DNA of 64,000 nt, from the NCBI GenBank assembly GCA_021396245.1, contig WNYE01000112.1, forward strand, positions 1 to 64,000. The letters are read 5' to 3'. Below, piece after piece: positions 1 to 11,858 of this stretch (the stretch's first letter is position 1; each line of letters starts with the position of its first letter). The position numbers were made by a program, and so were the translations under genes. Source of the stretch: Sporothrix humicola (Eukaryota; Ascomycota; Sordariomycetes; Ophiostomatales; Ophiostomataceae). The notes under the pieces are model-generated. The model ran no database searches. It was not told the origin of the DNA and worked only from the letters and a program-made list of their open reading frames with translations.

Positions 1-76
1 CTGTCACCCAAATGTTTTTTCAATTTGCCCGGTTTGTATCTCTTTTTATACCTTTGGGGGGGTCTTGACCCTCATG

Positions 77-96
77 CCCCCCCCCCCCCCCCCCCC
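77..96. repeat. poly(C) tract, 20 C
   Basis: An uninterrupted run of 20 cytosines lies in non-coding DNA, 15 bases after a run of seven guanines (56-62). A homopolymer this long is prone to length variation and to sequencing or assembly error. Confidence 0.9.
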
Positions 97-2394
97 GATT
101 TTTTCATGTCTGCATTGTTCTTTTCATCGAGTAATGCAGCGCTGGGAGAGAAGTAAAACGAATGGGGCACAGTGTATTGACGGAGCGAAACAAAATGAAA
201 AGAAGAGCAAAAGAGTCAAACGAAAACCACTAGTTTCAAACTAGCCACTTACACGTTTTGACGGCCTGGTTCCACCACCGACTAAGAAGCGGCCCGGTAA
301 TAACTACGGGCGTGGCCCATGCCGCATGTTCCAGATGGAGTGGCAATCAGCGCTAGAGAACGACATGAAAACCCTTTTGGGCATGCGGGAGTATGCTTAA
401 CAAAGGGCGGCGGAAGGCGTCTCGCGAATCATGGAAACTTGTTGGATGCACCGTTCCTATTCCGAATATTCCGTGACTGCTTGATTTCTGTGCGTTCACA
501 GGACGAAACTGTTGACATATCCATAGTGCTTGTGTCGGTCGGCAGTTTTAAGCCATTTTTTTTCGAGCATAACAGCCCTGGCCAAATATGGCATCAGCTT
601 TGCTAGATTGATCGATCCGCAGAGTTCCATTGTATCGAGAGGACATGAGGCCGTCATCTTTTCTTTTTCTGCTCTCGATCCGATTGTTTTTCTACATGGT
701 TTTTTATTTTCTGATTAGAATAGACTAGTCAACAAATGACAACCAAAAAGACGGTGTATTAACACGACGCATTTGCGTGGGAGCCCCGCTGTGGAACTTG
801 GTTATTTGGGCACGTACCTTTCTTATTGTGTTGTTGTCATATTGTTTGTTTGTCGTCGATCTGTCTGATACTCCATATTTCTTCCGTCGAAAGGACAGGG
901 TCTGTTTTCTTCACTATCCGATTGGGTATTGCAGAGAATTTGCGACCCGTTTTCCATGGGCAAAGACAAGGGCCGAGCCGATGACGAAAGAATCGGACGG
1001 GAGTTGCTTGGGGTATTCGTGCCCAAACACGGAAGACAATAAAATCTGTGCAACTTCTAGTTCCTGACAAAAAAGAAAACTTTTGATGCGTTTTGGTCTT
1101 TCTTTTTTCTCTCCATTTTAGGTGTAGCTGGGCGGACTAGCTTGGTCGACCAAGGCTTTGCTGTGTTCGGTCAGTCGTAAAATGGATAGGACTAGGACCC
1201 GGGACCGCGAGCTCCTGTTCGGGGCCGTCCGAAGCCGCAGCCAGATCAGGCCCCGTTTGAAGTCGAGGTGGGAAAACCTAGACTGAAAAAAAGGCAACTC
1301 AGACTGATTGTGATGGGAATGTTTCCGAGACACTTTGCTTCGTAACTAGAATTAGCGCAGCCACTCCGCAAATCAACTTCGTGATTATGGAGACAATTCG
1401 AGAGGCTGCATTGACGGGTCATAAACAGTGCACAGTACTGTCAATGCTTGAAGGGCTTTTCTGACCATGTTAGACGACAGTCTGGCTTGTCAGCCTACAC
1501 GGCCCTTTCGCTCTCCGGGTCTATCCTCACGGAGCATTTTGTACCTTGATGCGACTCCGCAGGATGGTGGAGTTGGCGGCCGCGTGGCCAAATGGGCTGG
1601 TGATGACAGAGAAGAGAAACGAGGACTTGCCTTGGACAGGAGGATCAGAAATATGCACAATGGGAGTGGTAAACTCGTAGTGGTGTATTCCGGAAGTGGT
1701 TGTAGCGTTCTGTGTGCCCCCTCTTGGCTGCCGTAAGGCGTAGCGTTCCCACACCGCCGAGCTCCGGAGGCTATCCCGAAAGCACAGCGTATTGTTCTTT
1801 CAGAAGTGTGTGCGTACTCCGTATTACTGGAGGTCTTCCCTCCATCAGCCCACCCGCTAAAAGACTTTGTTCGGGAGTGTCGATCTCGGATCCTTCGGCT
1901 GTTGACGGGCTTTACCGTAGTGCCCTAGGAGAATTAGGGGCCAGGTCGATTCTTCCCACCAATTTTGGTAGCCATGAAGTGATGGGGATTTTTAAGGAGA
2001 GGCTTGGCATATTGTCAGATCTCATATTTGTTGTCTCTGCCTTATTTTCTTAAGGAGTGTCGTGTTGTAAGTGCGGGACAATATGTCACGATGCGGGTAA
2101 GGGAGTCCGAGATTCTTGCCAGCATTCGCTTCACTTTGCCCAGTTTGGCGTCCTTTGTTGCTAAAAGGCTGCACGGCTATGCAATGCAGAAATTTCTTCC
2201 TGCTCCTATTTCTCGGCATAAGAAAAACAGGAGAGTTCTCTTGATGTATGTCGAAATGCACAATGCATGTCCCCGTGTTGGCAACATTGGTGCATGTCCG
2301 GATGCCTACTGTGGACGTGGCCGCCTGCATTGTATATGTATTTGGCTCGATGGTGGCTATCGAGAAGGGGGCCAAACGACAATACTGTCTCAAC

Positions 2395-2753
2395 CTAATC
2401 TGACTCCTTAGAGGCGTCAGCAGTATAGCTCAAAGTGGCTTGAAATATTAGATATTCACATCTGGTCATAGATTCACTTGCCTGTTTTCTTCTTTTGTTT
2501 TCTTCTTCCGTTGCCTTGACCACCTTCTCTCTCGGCGATCGCGTCCTCGGCACGGAGCCGTATTCACAAACAGCGGTCTGCAAATATTCGGTCGTGATGA
2601 TGTAATTCGGCCACTCCATCGGTTCTTGGCCATGCACTTGTGGAGGGACTGTGGAGGCAAAAGAGCGAGAGTTGGGAACCTGGTTTGAGCCATTGTCCTG
2701 GATGTTGGGATATTGTGGGGGCCAAAAACGGGCATAGTGAGCTGGACTAGCAA
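2395..2753 (-). other. possible terminal exon or gene remnant
   Basis: On the minus strand a stretch just after a strong 3' splice signal (CTGAC branch, then TTTCTCTTCTAG ending at 2754) reads open in one frame with C/G-biased third positions. Its peptide includes EPMEWPNYIITTEYLQ and ends in a charged KATEEENKRRKQ segment. An upstream stretch (about 2950-3080, minus) is also open but in another frame, so introns would be needed to join them. I could not build a complete gene and recognise no family. It may be a decayed gene, a rapidly evolving orphan, or chance in a pyrimidine-rich region. Confidence 0.2.
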
Positions 2754-3826
2754 CTAGAAGAGAAAGTATCGTCAGCATAGACTCCCTGGACAGGAAGGCG
2801 AGACACGGATCGGCCTTTCGCGAGAAGCGGGAAGATAGGCGAAAGAGGAGACAACTGACAGTACTAGTAGGGGCCAGCACACGCAGCATGGTGGAGAATG
2901 GAGATGCGAGAAAAGGGAGAGAAAATAAGAAAAGACTGGGCCAGGCTAGATCCGAGTCAGCAAGAAAGAGTGTCGAGCATATCGGCGACGTCGACGGCGA
3001 GGGCGGTCTGGGCATGTGGAGCATTTGATGATGCCGACAGGGGGACAGAGACATAGGAAGATTGGGGGCGGAAAACATTGTGGCTGGCGTATCTCGCCCG
3101 TCCTTTGTTTATGTGTTGTTTTATGCATGTGTTGGGTTCCTCTTTTTGGATGACGATTTACGACTCGATCGAGGCATGTGACTTCATTCACTTCACCCTG
3201 GGTGGCTACTTCCCAGCTCAGCGCGTTTGGCGCGGGGGGTTGGGTCTCTCTTGCCTGTTATTTCCATCGTGCCTTCCTAACATCGTGGACATATTAAAGC
3301 GGAAGGAACTCATGCGTTAGGGGTAAATTGCGTCCTTCGCCGCCTAGCCAGCGGACTAGGGCCTTTTGAAAAGCGGCCTGGTCTGCCTCAAATGGGCAGG
3401 AGCGAACATCTACATCGCACCTGCGTGAAAATTCGTATGTGCTGGCGCAACATGATAGGAAGGGGCCAACACAAAAGGGGGAAGGAACGTGAAAGTAAAC
3501 AAATAACAACCCGCCAACACAGCTCCTGCCTGACCCCCATCAAAAGGATATAGAAAAACAACCACACTATGCAAAGGAAAAACAAACAAGAATAGAATCA
3601 AGAGAAAACCTGTCTTCCTCCATCTCCAAACCTCTGCATCACCAGCATCGTTAGCCGCCGCCATCATTTTGTTACTGTCCTATTGTCCTTTTGTTTCGTC
3701 GTCTTCCATCTGATCGTCCACTTGGAACGCATTCCGGCATCAACTATTCTTCACGCCCCCTACACTCGGCCGAACATCTTGGCATCACTCCAACAGTTGA
3801 CACCGCTGCACTTCAAATCCTCCACA

Positions 3827-4508
3827 ATGGCGGGCATTCAACCCCCCAATTGCAGTAAGTAGGCAAAAAGAAAGCAGAGAGAGCCACCGCAGAAATCGGA
3901 GCTGAAAGGACACGAGATGCAAGAAACAATCTTGGTCTTGACGGCTGGATGCATGCCGCGCAGCCATTTCTCTTATCCTAAAAGAAAGAAGACGAACAGG
4001 CACTTGCTCGTGTGGTCGTCAGCATCTTTTTTCTTTTCTTTTTCTATCTGATCTTTTGCTGACCACAAATTGTTGTTTCCCTCAACAACCAGCCTGGGCC
4101 CAGGTCATGCAAAAGATCATGCAGATTATGGCGATTTTAGCAACCCTTCAGCAGCTGGTCGGCGAGATCCAGGCTCTCTGTGTCAAGAGCTTCCTCCGCT
4201 ACCTGTTTAGCATCCTCTTCTACTTCACGCCAGCGCTGAACCCATTCCGCTTCATTGATGCATACAAGAAGTACACACGGGACAAGTCCTTTATCTTCTC
4301 GTGCACCAAGGGGTCAGCCGGTGGCCAACCCAGTGACGGCGGAAAGCAGCCACCAACCCCACAGGACGGCAGCTGCAGTGCCTGTGGCAAACCACTTGCA
4401 GACGGCGAGGCTCCCACAGAGACTCTCAACAAAGAAGACGGCGGCGAAGCAGTCGTCGTCGAGAATCACGCCCCGGCCCCTCCCATTGCGTGCAGCGACA
4501 TGCAATAA
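3827..4508 (+). CDS. small hypothetical protein, 147 aa, one intron
   Basis: Exons 3827-3854 and 4093-4508. The first exon encodes MAGIQPPNC and ends at a GTAAGT donor. The intron ends with a TTGCTGACC branch point and CAACCAG acceptor, and the frame continues as TWAQVMQKIMQI. The product has an N-terminal helical segment rich in M, I, Q and L (residues 12-38), a short hydrophobic stretch (about 43-58, RYLFSILFYFTPALNPF) that could be membrane-associated, then a hydrophilic Gly/Pro/Glu-rich tail with one CxxC pair (CSAC, near residue 104). There is no signal peptide. I do not recognise the family. Splice signals and codon use support a real gene. It converges with the SMP-30-like gene 550 bp downstream. 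Confidence 0.6.
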
Positions 4509-5058
4509 GCATAAAAATGAATGAGGTACATTGTCATTGGCCTGACCGGGGCCATGCTCGTGGGGGCAAATGCCGGGAGAGGAATACCCGTCTGCATGCC
4601 TGGGGTGGCCGTTTTTTATACGATGGATCTCGTTTGCCATGAGCGGCTAGGGAATGCGCAGGACTTGTTTGTTTCTCTACTTTGTCTGTCTTTTCTCTAT
4701 CGGCATGTCGAGACCGCTCCTATGCCTGTAAAGGCAACTTTTGCCGCGATACGGAGCTTTGGTATCTTACCTGCTTTTCATCTTCTTCGGGCGTTATGGC
4801 ATAGGTCCTGATTCATGGTTGGTATCACGGTGCATGGAGATTGTGTGCAGGATTTTGTTATACGGGCGTCATATGAGGTCTTGATGTTTGTTTTGCGAGT
4901 GTTCACCTAGAAACCAACTCCTAGTATAGCTTCACAGTATCTTCTAAATCCTTCTGATTGCCAACATAACTCTCAGCTCCTAATGCACGGTGATCCGCAT
5001 GCTCCTCCTCATGATACATCCGAGATATCCATCTGTCGACATATGTCATGACTCGAGA
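4509..5058. other. intergenic between convergent genes
   Basis: 3' flanks of the small hypothetical gene and the SMP-30-like gene. I see no coding or RNA feature. Confidence 0.5.
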
Positions 5059-5955
5059 CTATAGCTTGATGGTCTGCGAGTAGACGCCCGAGCCGCCACC
5101 GACGTAGATGACATCCTTGTCCTTGTCAGTGCGACCAAAGGCACAAGACGTCGAGCCCGTCACGGACGCCACCTGGGTGGGCTTGCCGACGGCCGGGTCG
5201 ACCTCGACGACCGAGTTCTTGCTGTTGGTGGCCACATACAGCTTGCCGTTGGGGCCAAAGCACAGGTCGTCGCCCATCAGGTTGGTCCACAGCGTGGTGA
5301 CGGAGCCCGTGGGCTTGGCCGTGACGGGGTCCACCGACACCTTGTGGAACGAGTTCTTGAAAATGTTGGTGTACCACACGACGCCGTCCTTGTACTTGAT
5401 GCCGTCGATGCCAAACGGAATGCCGCCCGAGGGGGCCATGGTCGGGTCGTTGAGCACAACCGAGTAGTCGCCCGTCGACACGGAGAAACGGTACACATTG
5501 CCCTTGCCGGCATCGGCCACGAGCACCGTGTCGTTGTCAAAGACGGCCAGGCCGTTCAGGTTGCTGGCCTCCTTGATCTGCTTGATGAGCGACGACTTGG
5601 CGGCGCCGCCGGTGAAGTCGACCTTGTAGATCGACTTGCCGGCGCCAATGACGGCAAACACGTCTGGGGCGATCTCGCCGATGCCACTGAGGCCGGTCGT
5701 GCCCGAGACGGCCACGGCGGTCGACGAGGTCTTGGCCGTCGCGTCGATCGCGTACAGGTTGGGGGAGTTCATGTTGGTGGCCAGGATCTGGCCGTTGCTG
5801 CGGACGGCAATGTTTTCGACTGACGCGATTTTGGCGACCTGCGTGGCGGCGGACTGGCGGCGCTCAACAGCGGCGGCCAGCGAGGCAGTCGGGGCGGTGG
5901 CCAACAGGGCCAGGAAGCCGGCCACTGCATGGCGGATCGTCGTTGGTTGACGCAT
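5059..5955 (-). CDS. secreted SMP-30/gluconolactonase-like beta-propeller protein
   Basis: Single exon, 298 aa from the ATG at 5955. I prefer this start to an in-frame ATG 36 nt upstream because it puts a signal peptide at the N-terminus (MRQPTTIRHAVAGFLALLA, cleavage near ASLAAA), followed by a dibasic VERR site suited to Kex2-type processing. The rest has short repeated beta-strand blades of the SMP-30/gluconolactonase/LRE type: NIAVRSNGQILATNM, NGLAVFDNDTVLVADAGKG, FGIDGIKYKDGVVWYTN, DDLCFGPNGKLYVATN. These match the NHL/SMP-30 pattern of an Asp-rich turn before each strand. Fungal relatives are secreted or wall proteins of about 300-350 aa, often annotated as lactonase-like, but the substrate is unknown. 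Two Cys near the C-terminus (DDLC, TSC) may pair. Confidence 0.85.
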   Translation of the reverse strand: MRQPTTIRHAVAGFLALLATAPTASLAAAVERRQSAATQVAKIASVENIAVRSNGQILATNMNSPNLYAIDATAKTSSTAVAVSGTTGLSGIGEIAPDVFAVIGAGKSIYKVDFTGGAAKSSLIKQIKEASNLNGLAVFDNDTVLVADAGKGNVYRFSVSTGDYSVVLNDPTMAPSGGIPFGIDGIKYKDGVVWYTNIFKNSFHKVSVDPVTAKPTGSVTTLWTNLMGDDLCFGPNGKLYVATNSKNSVVEVDPAVGKPTQVASVTGSTSCAFGRTDKDKDVIYVGGGSGVYSQTIKL

Positions 5956-6849
5956 TGTGTCAATTTGTGGTTCTGATGACAGAGTAAACAAGCAGTCGAG
6001 ATGGCGATCAGGGAGGGCGGCAATGATGATGGTGATCCTCCAAACAAAAACAAAATAGAGACAGAAAGGAACAGATCAGAGATCAACGGAGAAAATCGTC
6101 TGGGACCTGGGAAAGGGGACAGGCAGCTCCATATCCCCTCCACGACGGTCACTCTGCTCGTCAGCCGTGTCGAAAGCCATATCGGGCTTCATTAGCGATC
6201 GGAGGTTCGAAAGGCATCTTCATAGTGAAGGAACCACAACTTAGAGTTGAAATATCTCCTGCGGTGGGGAACAGAGAAACGAAGGAATAAAGGTGGCCGA
6301 ATTGCGGGATCGCGGCTGGGGGCTAAATACGGAAGCTGGGGAATACATCCAGAAGACATGCCGGGAGAGTGCGGGAGAGGCGAAAAGATGTGGAAGCGAG
6401 GACTGTTCTGTGGTGTTTATGGGTTCGGCTGTCTGTTTTGGCTAATACCGTAAAGAAGCCAAGAGAAACAAGAGGCACAAAAATGGCACAAGAGACAGAA
6501 AAAGGTACAAAACAAACAACAGGCCGTCTCGGCAGAGCAAAGTTAAAGATTGGACGAAAAGACTGTATCCAAAAGATGGTATGCAATTGGTATTGTAGTA
6601 CTTGGTACTGCCCGGTATCTAAAAATGAATGTGGTGACCGTTGTCCGTGGTCTGGTATCCCGCCCAAATGTGATGATTTTATTCCCAAAAACAAACCCAA
6701 AAAGAAAAATGCAAAATGCACCATTAAATCCCTGTCAGTCATAGGTGTGTTTGACTGAGAACCCTGTCCAGCAGTAATCCGTATGTACAGTGTATGTGTA
6801 TGTGTATGTGTATGTGTGTGTGTTTTAAAAAGAGAGATGGGAGCGTCGC
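5956..6849. other. intergenic; promoter of the SMP-30-like gene
   Basis: No gene seen. The segment holds the 5' flank of the SMP-30-like gene and the 3' flank of the zinc-finger gene, with a TGTATG microsatellite at its right end. Confidence 0.5.
6791..6823. repeat. (TGTATG)n / (TG)n microsatellite
   Basis: Four hexamer units TGTATG followed by a TG run, lying 27-59 bp beyond the stop codon of the zinc-finger gene, in its likely 3' UTR. Confidence 0.9.
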
Positions 6850-9117
6850 CTACACAGTAATGTGCAGTGCGTTGACAGGTCCCATGATATCGTCGACAAT
6901 GGTCGTGGCGATGCTGTTCCAGTCGCCCATTGTGTCGGCAGGTGTGTATGCCCGCGGCTTCGGAGGCGGCTTGGGAGGCTGGTCCGTCGCGTAGCCGGAT
7001 GCCATTCTCGTGTAGATAGGAGCAGCCGCAGATGAGGATGTCGTCGTTGTCGGGACCCGGTTCGAAAGGATGCCAAAGTCGTCCATGATTAGGGGTGGAA
7101 GAGGACGGTCGGCCCAGTTGTTTCGGCGGGGAGCAGATGTAGTAGAGGAGGAGGCGGTCGTAGTAGTCGTGTTTGTAGGTCTGGTAGTTGTTGTGGCCGT
7201 CGTGGAAGCTCTCGTCTTCGTTACGGCTGTGCCAGTGGTCGTTCTCGTGTTGGGGGTGGCCGACATGGCAGGCGTCGACACGACGCGTCTGGGCTTCGAC
7301 AGTTTGGCCGTCGGAGGTGTCGTCTTTCGGTCAGTCTGGCGGGCGGATGTCTCTTTGGCGGTGACAGTTGGCACAGTCTTTTCCTTCTCGACAACCGCTT
7401 TGGGCGACGAGGAAGGACTCTTGGACCGGAAGAGGAATAGAGGCTTTCTTGGCGAGAGCTTGGACCCACGCTTGACGTCCTTCTTGGGGCCTTCGATCGG
7501 AGAGGACGACGGCAGAGTCAGAGGCTGGACCGGTGGCGGAGGTTGGAGTGCTGTGAAGGATGGCAGTGCCGGCAACGGTGCGTCCTTTTCCTTTCTTTGG
7601 GCGTGGAGGACCGGAGAGGGAGCCGAGGCTGGCTCAGAGATCGGTGCAGGAGGAGGCAGGAGGTGTGTTGTCGAGTCTGTGGGCGATGGCGGGCTTTCCG
7701 GTCGCTGCACAAGTGCGGTCGTCGACTTTGACTTGGTCGTGGAAGCAACAGCCAATGCTGTGGCTGATGATGCCTCGCCGCGCGTCTTTGTATTTGTCGA
7801 GTCCGACTTGTGAGCCCGCGAGTGTTTCCTGTGCTTCTTTTGGGCCTCGGCTTCAGCCTGGGGATCGATGGGCACCGAAATGTAGATGGCGAGGGCGTCG
7901 GCCTGCAGGGCCAGGGCCGAGGCGCTGTCCTTGCTGGAATCATACAGTTCAAGAGCTTCTTGCAGCGTCATGGGTTCTTCCGTCTCTTCCCTTCCCAAGA
8001 GACAGCATCCCGGAGACCACGTCGCCTTGGGCCGCAAGTCCGACGGCAAGGCAGCTGCGCGGGCCGCCCACAACCGCTTCCACGGTTTGTGAACGGCCGG
8101 CTGGTGCAGCAGTCCGTAAATGACGTTGGCAAAGTGCCAGTGGCCCAGGGTGCGGCCGCGCTCGAAATGGCCAGCGACATGGCTCTGGTAGCGTTCGAGC
8201 GACCCGAGGAAGGCAGCACAAAAGCCACAGGCCCAAGCTCTTTGGGCCAGGCCACCGTTTTTTCTTTCGTTCTTCTCGCCGCGGCAGGCGACATCATGCA
8301 GGATCCATGCAGTGCGGTCGCCCAGCTTCTCGCCGCATGCCGTGCACCAGTACGAGTGGCCCTTGTTGCCGGTTGGTGCAATGGTCGAGGCTGGCTCCTT
8401 GTCCTGGAAGTCGGCCGCGCTCGTCTTTATGCGCAGCACGGGCCTTGATTTCTTTGAAGTGGTAGCTGGAGAGGAAGATGAGGAAGTGGTGGCGGAAGTA
8501 GATGTGCTCTCCTTCTTTGTCGGAATCTGAAGAGGCAGGGGCATGTCTGATGTCGACGACAGCGATCGTGACCGGCCATGATTGGTTGGCTGTTGAAGTT
8601 GAGTAGCCGAAAAGGAGCTCCGAAGTAGTTGTTGTGAGGTCGTCACAGACATGGACTGGGACCGTAAGTGTTGTGACGGCGTCGGAGATGGCGGAGAGGC
8701 CGTCCAGCGGCTGGGGTGAGTTGGTGAAATCGCGGATGCTACTGCCGATGTCGTTCCAGACTGAAGATCGGTTGCAGAGAAGACGGCGAGATCCTCTTCG
8801 GCCTCTTCCTGGAGTGGCGGGCAGTCAAAAAAGGACGAAGTAAGGGCTGATATTGACCCCGTTGTGGCCGACGAAGATCTGGAGGAGTGTGTTGTGTTGG
8901 AGGTTGTGGTGCTTGACGAGGCCTGTGAGGTCTGTGACTGCAGACTCGAGCTTCGTCGTGGGTGGCTCTGGGGTTGTTCGTACTGTTCCAGTAGTGCTCT
9001 TAGCAGTGCCTCGCGGTCGCGGGCAGAGAGTGTCTGGACATGTTGGCGGGCAGCGGCCATGTTGGCTTGCGGCAGGCTGCCGCTGCCGTATGCCACGGCA
9101 GGCGCATCCAGTGCCAT
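6850..9117 (-). CDS. C2H2-type zinc-finger protein, 755 aa
   Basis: Single exon. A Ser/Thr-rich N-terminal half (residues 1-245) leads to a compact Cys/His region. The first unit has C258, C261, H274 and C278 (WCTACGEKL then ILHDVAC). The second is a clear C2H2 finger with C297, C300, H313 and H317 (WACGFCAAFLGSLERYQSHV). It is followed by the conserved tail GHWHFANVIYGLLHQP. This layout is common in Pezizomycotina C2H2 proteins, where the tail after the finger is a family hallmark. The C-terminal half (about 400-755) is low-complexity, rich in Pro, Ser, Thr and Lys, with basic patches (KRGSKLSPRKP) that could be nuclear localisation signals. Probably nuclear, possibly a transcriptional regulator; no target can be inferred. 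Confidence 0.8.
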   Translation of the reverse strand: MALDAPAVAYGSGSLPQANMAAARQHVQTLSARDREALLRALLEQYEQPQSHPRRSSSLQSQTSQASSSTTTSNTTHSSRSSSATTGSISALTSSFFDCPPLQEEAEEDLAVFSATDLQSGTTSAVASAISPTHPSRWTASPPSPTPSQHLRSQSMSVTTSQQLLRSSFSATQLQQPTNHGRSRSLSSTSDMPLPLQIPTKKESTSTSATTSSSSSPATTSKKSRPVLRIKTSAADFQDKEPASTIAPTGNKGHSYWCTACGEKLGDRTAWILHDVACRGEKNERKNGGLAQRAWACGFCAAFLGSLERYQSHVAGHFERGRTLGHWHFANVIYGLLHQPAVHKPWKRLWAARAAALPSDLRPKATWSPGCCLLGREETEEPMTLQEALELYDSSKDSASALALQADALAIYISVPIDPQAEAEAQKKHRKHSRAHKSDSTNTKTRGEASSATALAVASTTKSKSTTALVQRPESPPSPTDSTTHLLPPPAPISEPASAPSPVLHAQRKEKDAPLPALPSFTALQPPPPVQPLTLPSSSPIEGPKKDVKRGSKLSPRKPLFLFRSKSPSSSPKAVVEKEKTVPTVTAKETSARQTDRKTTPPTAKLSKPRRVVSTPAMSATPNTRTTTGTAVTKTRASTTATTTTRPTNTTTTTASSSTTSAPRRNNWADRPLPPLIMDDFGILSNRVPTTTTSSSAAAPIYTRMASGYATDQPPKPPPKPRAYTPADTMGDWNSIATTIVDDIMGPVNALHITV

Positions 9118-11858
9118 TGTGTGTGCGTTTTCGTGGGTAGAATATTTTTGTATGCTGTCGAGAATTATAGTGAATGCTGAAGAGTCCTATCAAAAATGGG
9201 AAGAGTCGTCGGCGGTTCTGCTCCGTGTCGTGGACGGCATCACCAAATTCGGAAGGCACGATGCAGGATAGGTGTCTGCATGGAAAGGAAAGAACGAGCG
9301 TTCGTTGGATGGTGGATGGTTGTATGTAAAAGGAAAGAACGGAATGAAGAAGAGAGAAAGTACGACGTACGACTGAAAGAGAATATGAGAATATAGGGAA
9401 AGAAGACAGGAACAAAAGGAGGCACAGGAAAGAAGTTGAAACAAGAATACTGCAAGAAAACAAAACCGAGCCACTCGTCCACGCACCGCAGTTCCGTCAT
9501 GTAGTCATGCACCCTGCGTGTTAGTGCATGTACCTTTGTATCTTTTTTTGGTCTTTTGGTCTTTTTGGCCTTTTTCATGTGCCCTGCAAGCCACAGCGCC
9601 GGCAACTGTTGACGCTTGTTGACGCTAAAAAGGGAACGAATAGGGGACGAATGAGAACGAACAGGGCAGGAAGCAGAATAAAACGAAAGAGAAGGGGGCG
9701 CCAGTCTGTTTGAGCTTCTGCTGACAGCCTTTTTGGTGACGCTTTTTGGGCCTTCCTGGCTTCCCATTTATTTCCTGTCAGGACAGGCCCCTTGTCCCCT
9801 TGTCGTTTCCTGTCCTTTGACTGCCTCCTTTTATTTCGTTCTTGCTGCTGCTTTGCCCTGTTCCCCTGTCTCTTCCGTTTTACAACTGGCCTTGCAAGGT
9901 TTTTTGCCCACGATAGCCCCGGGATAGCTTCTGATAGTGCTATTTTCTTGCTCGTGTTTATTTCGTGTTTTGCTCTTTCCTAGTCTTTTGCGCTTTTCTT
10001 GCATCAGACCACATGGGGTCGAGACAGGCTAGATTCTCTTTCATGTCTTTTTTGCTCTCCTCTCATCTTCCTTTCTCGTCCCCCCTCTTTCTTTTCAACA
10101 AAGATGAAGATGAACGGGCAGGTGCGTTGGTTAGATCAGGGCCTGGACCGCCTTTGTCTTTTTTTCGTATTTTTTCTTGTATTTTCCTGCATGTGTGCAA
10201 CGCCGTGACAAGTCCGGGAGTTCAGAGTTCCCAACCTCCTCGGCCATGTGTCCTCTGAAGGAACACAAGCAGACAGGTAGACAGGAGCACGACTGCCGGC
10301 TTGTGCATCGTCCTTCTTTCTTGTTTTCTGTCTTTTCTCCTTTGCAGATACGCACGTCGAGAGAATGCAAAGAAAGCTAAACACGAAACGCTCCCACGCT
10401 GTTGAACGTCCGTGTCTCCACTTTTTAGCACTCCCACTCTTCCACCCCCTTCCCCTGACCCCCTGTCGGATGTGCGTCGATCGCTCCCAGAAGAACAGGC
10501 CAGACGAGCCTACCAAATGGCCCAGATCTAGTGAGGTCGCTACCCTTCAGGGTCTTTTGCCCAATGTTTGTCACCTTCCAGGCGCTCGACGATCTGATCG
10601 TCGCCACGCTCCACGATACCGCCACTGAGGGTCGCGATCAACGGGGAAAAAAACATGGAAATTCAAGGTTGAGGCGTAGTTGTTTCTTGTTTTCAGGCTG
10701 ATCACGGGTTTTGTATTTACTTGTTTCGGTGAGCGTGGCGCGTGGCTGCGTTGTGCTTGTTATCCTCTTATCGTTGCGGCCGGTAAGAAACAATTGTTCA
10801 ACAGACGATCTCACTGCTCGAGTAAACTTGCTAGAAACACAGAAAACCAGCTTCAGCCTGTTCTTTACGAACCCACATTCCCCATTCTTCATTCGCTGGA
10901 GACCGACCATGGCTCTTCGTCTTTCGTTCTTCGCCTGTGTCTTAGGTGTCGTCTGCAGCTGCATGCCTCACATTTTTTTCTGTTTTCTTTGAAAATGGAA
11001 CGGAAGCTCCGCTACGGCTACGAGGACAAGAATAGAAGTGGGAAACTGCAAAGGCACATGGACATTTGTTTTGGTAATCTGATTGATTTTAGACTGCACT
11101 GGACATGACCGGCCAGCGAGAGAATAGACCTGACAAAAGAAACTAAAATACAAATCGCATATCGGATCCAAGTCAACAGACAAAGACGAAATACAAAAAC
11201 AAGCACACTCTTCAGCAGAGCACTCTGTAGATATCACCGGAAAAACAAATGGACCACCCCGCCAGAAACATTACTTGTCCGTCTCCCTCCTTGTGCTCCG
11301 TAGAAAAACACAAGACAGCAAAATAGCAAAAAGCAAAAAGCAAAAATCCGCCGAAAAAACAACAGTCAAGCCACCGCTTGTCCTTTCTCTTCCTCTCTTT
11401 CTTGTATTTTTCGCTCTTTCAACACTCAACAAAAACCCCGAATGCACGCTCAGACTTGAAACAACGGTTGGGTGAGGGGGCGCTCGTTTCGAAACACGCC
11501 TTGGGCCAGTCAGTGGCCAGAGCCGCCCACCCTCTCCAACCCCTGTCGCTCATGTCTTGGCATTTTGTCCCATTCTGGTCTTCTTTGAGTTTAGGTGCGT
11601 GTTAGGGGCGATCCTCTCTCCAGCTCACTGTTCGGCCTGCCAATCCCACGTCATGTTGACAACGGGCCACTCAGATCAACAGACAGCCAAATCGTCGTGA
11701 CAGACAGTCCAGAGTCACGTCGCCAACAACTGCCCACCAGTCACAAGATGGTCCGAGATGCGTGACAACGTGCGGGGGGCTCGAGCACTGCTGCCATCCG
11801 AATTCCGAGCAAGCGAACCCTTACGTCGGATGCTAGCCGTTGTTGTATGTCGCGCCAT
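9118..11858. other. intergenic, 2.7 kb
   Basis: The part nearest 9118 is the promoter of the zinc-finger gene and is purine-rich on the + strand. A short stretch at 10564-10628 (+) reads MFVTFQALDDLIVATLHDTA with coding-like codon use, but it has no extendable frame or splice context. The remainder is pyrimidine/purine-biased with no supported gene. Confidence 0.45.

Larger units (their letters stand above)
1..3826. other. intergenic, no supported gene
   Basis: No open frame here has convincing fungal coding character except a possible exon on the minus strand at 2395-2753, listed separately. The segment contains the poly(C) tract and one exact copy of the dispersed motif TACTCCGTA (1815-1823). 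I see no tRNA B-box or transposon ORF. Confidence 0.5.

Noticed and set aside
10564..10628. Short plus-strand stretch MFVTFQALDDLIVATLHDTA
   Set aside because: Coding-like for about 20 codons only; stops upstream and no usable splice sites found.
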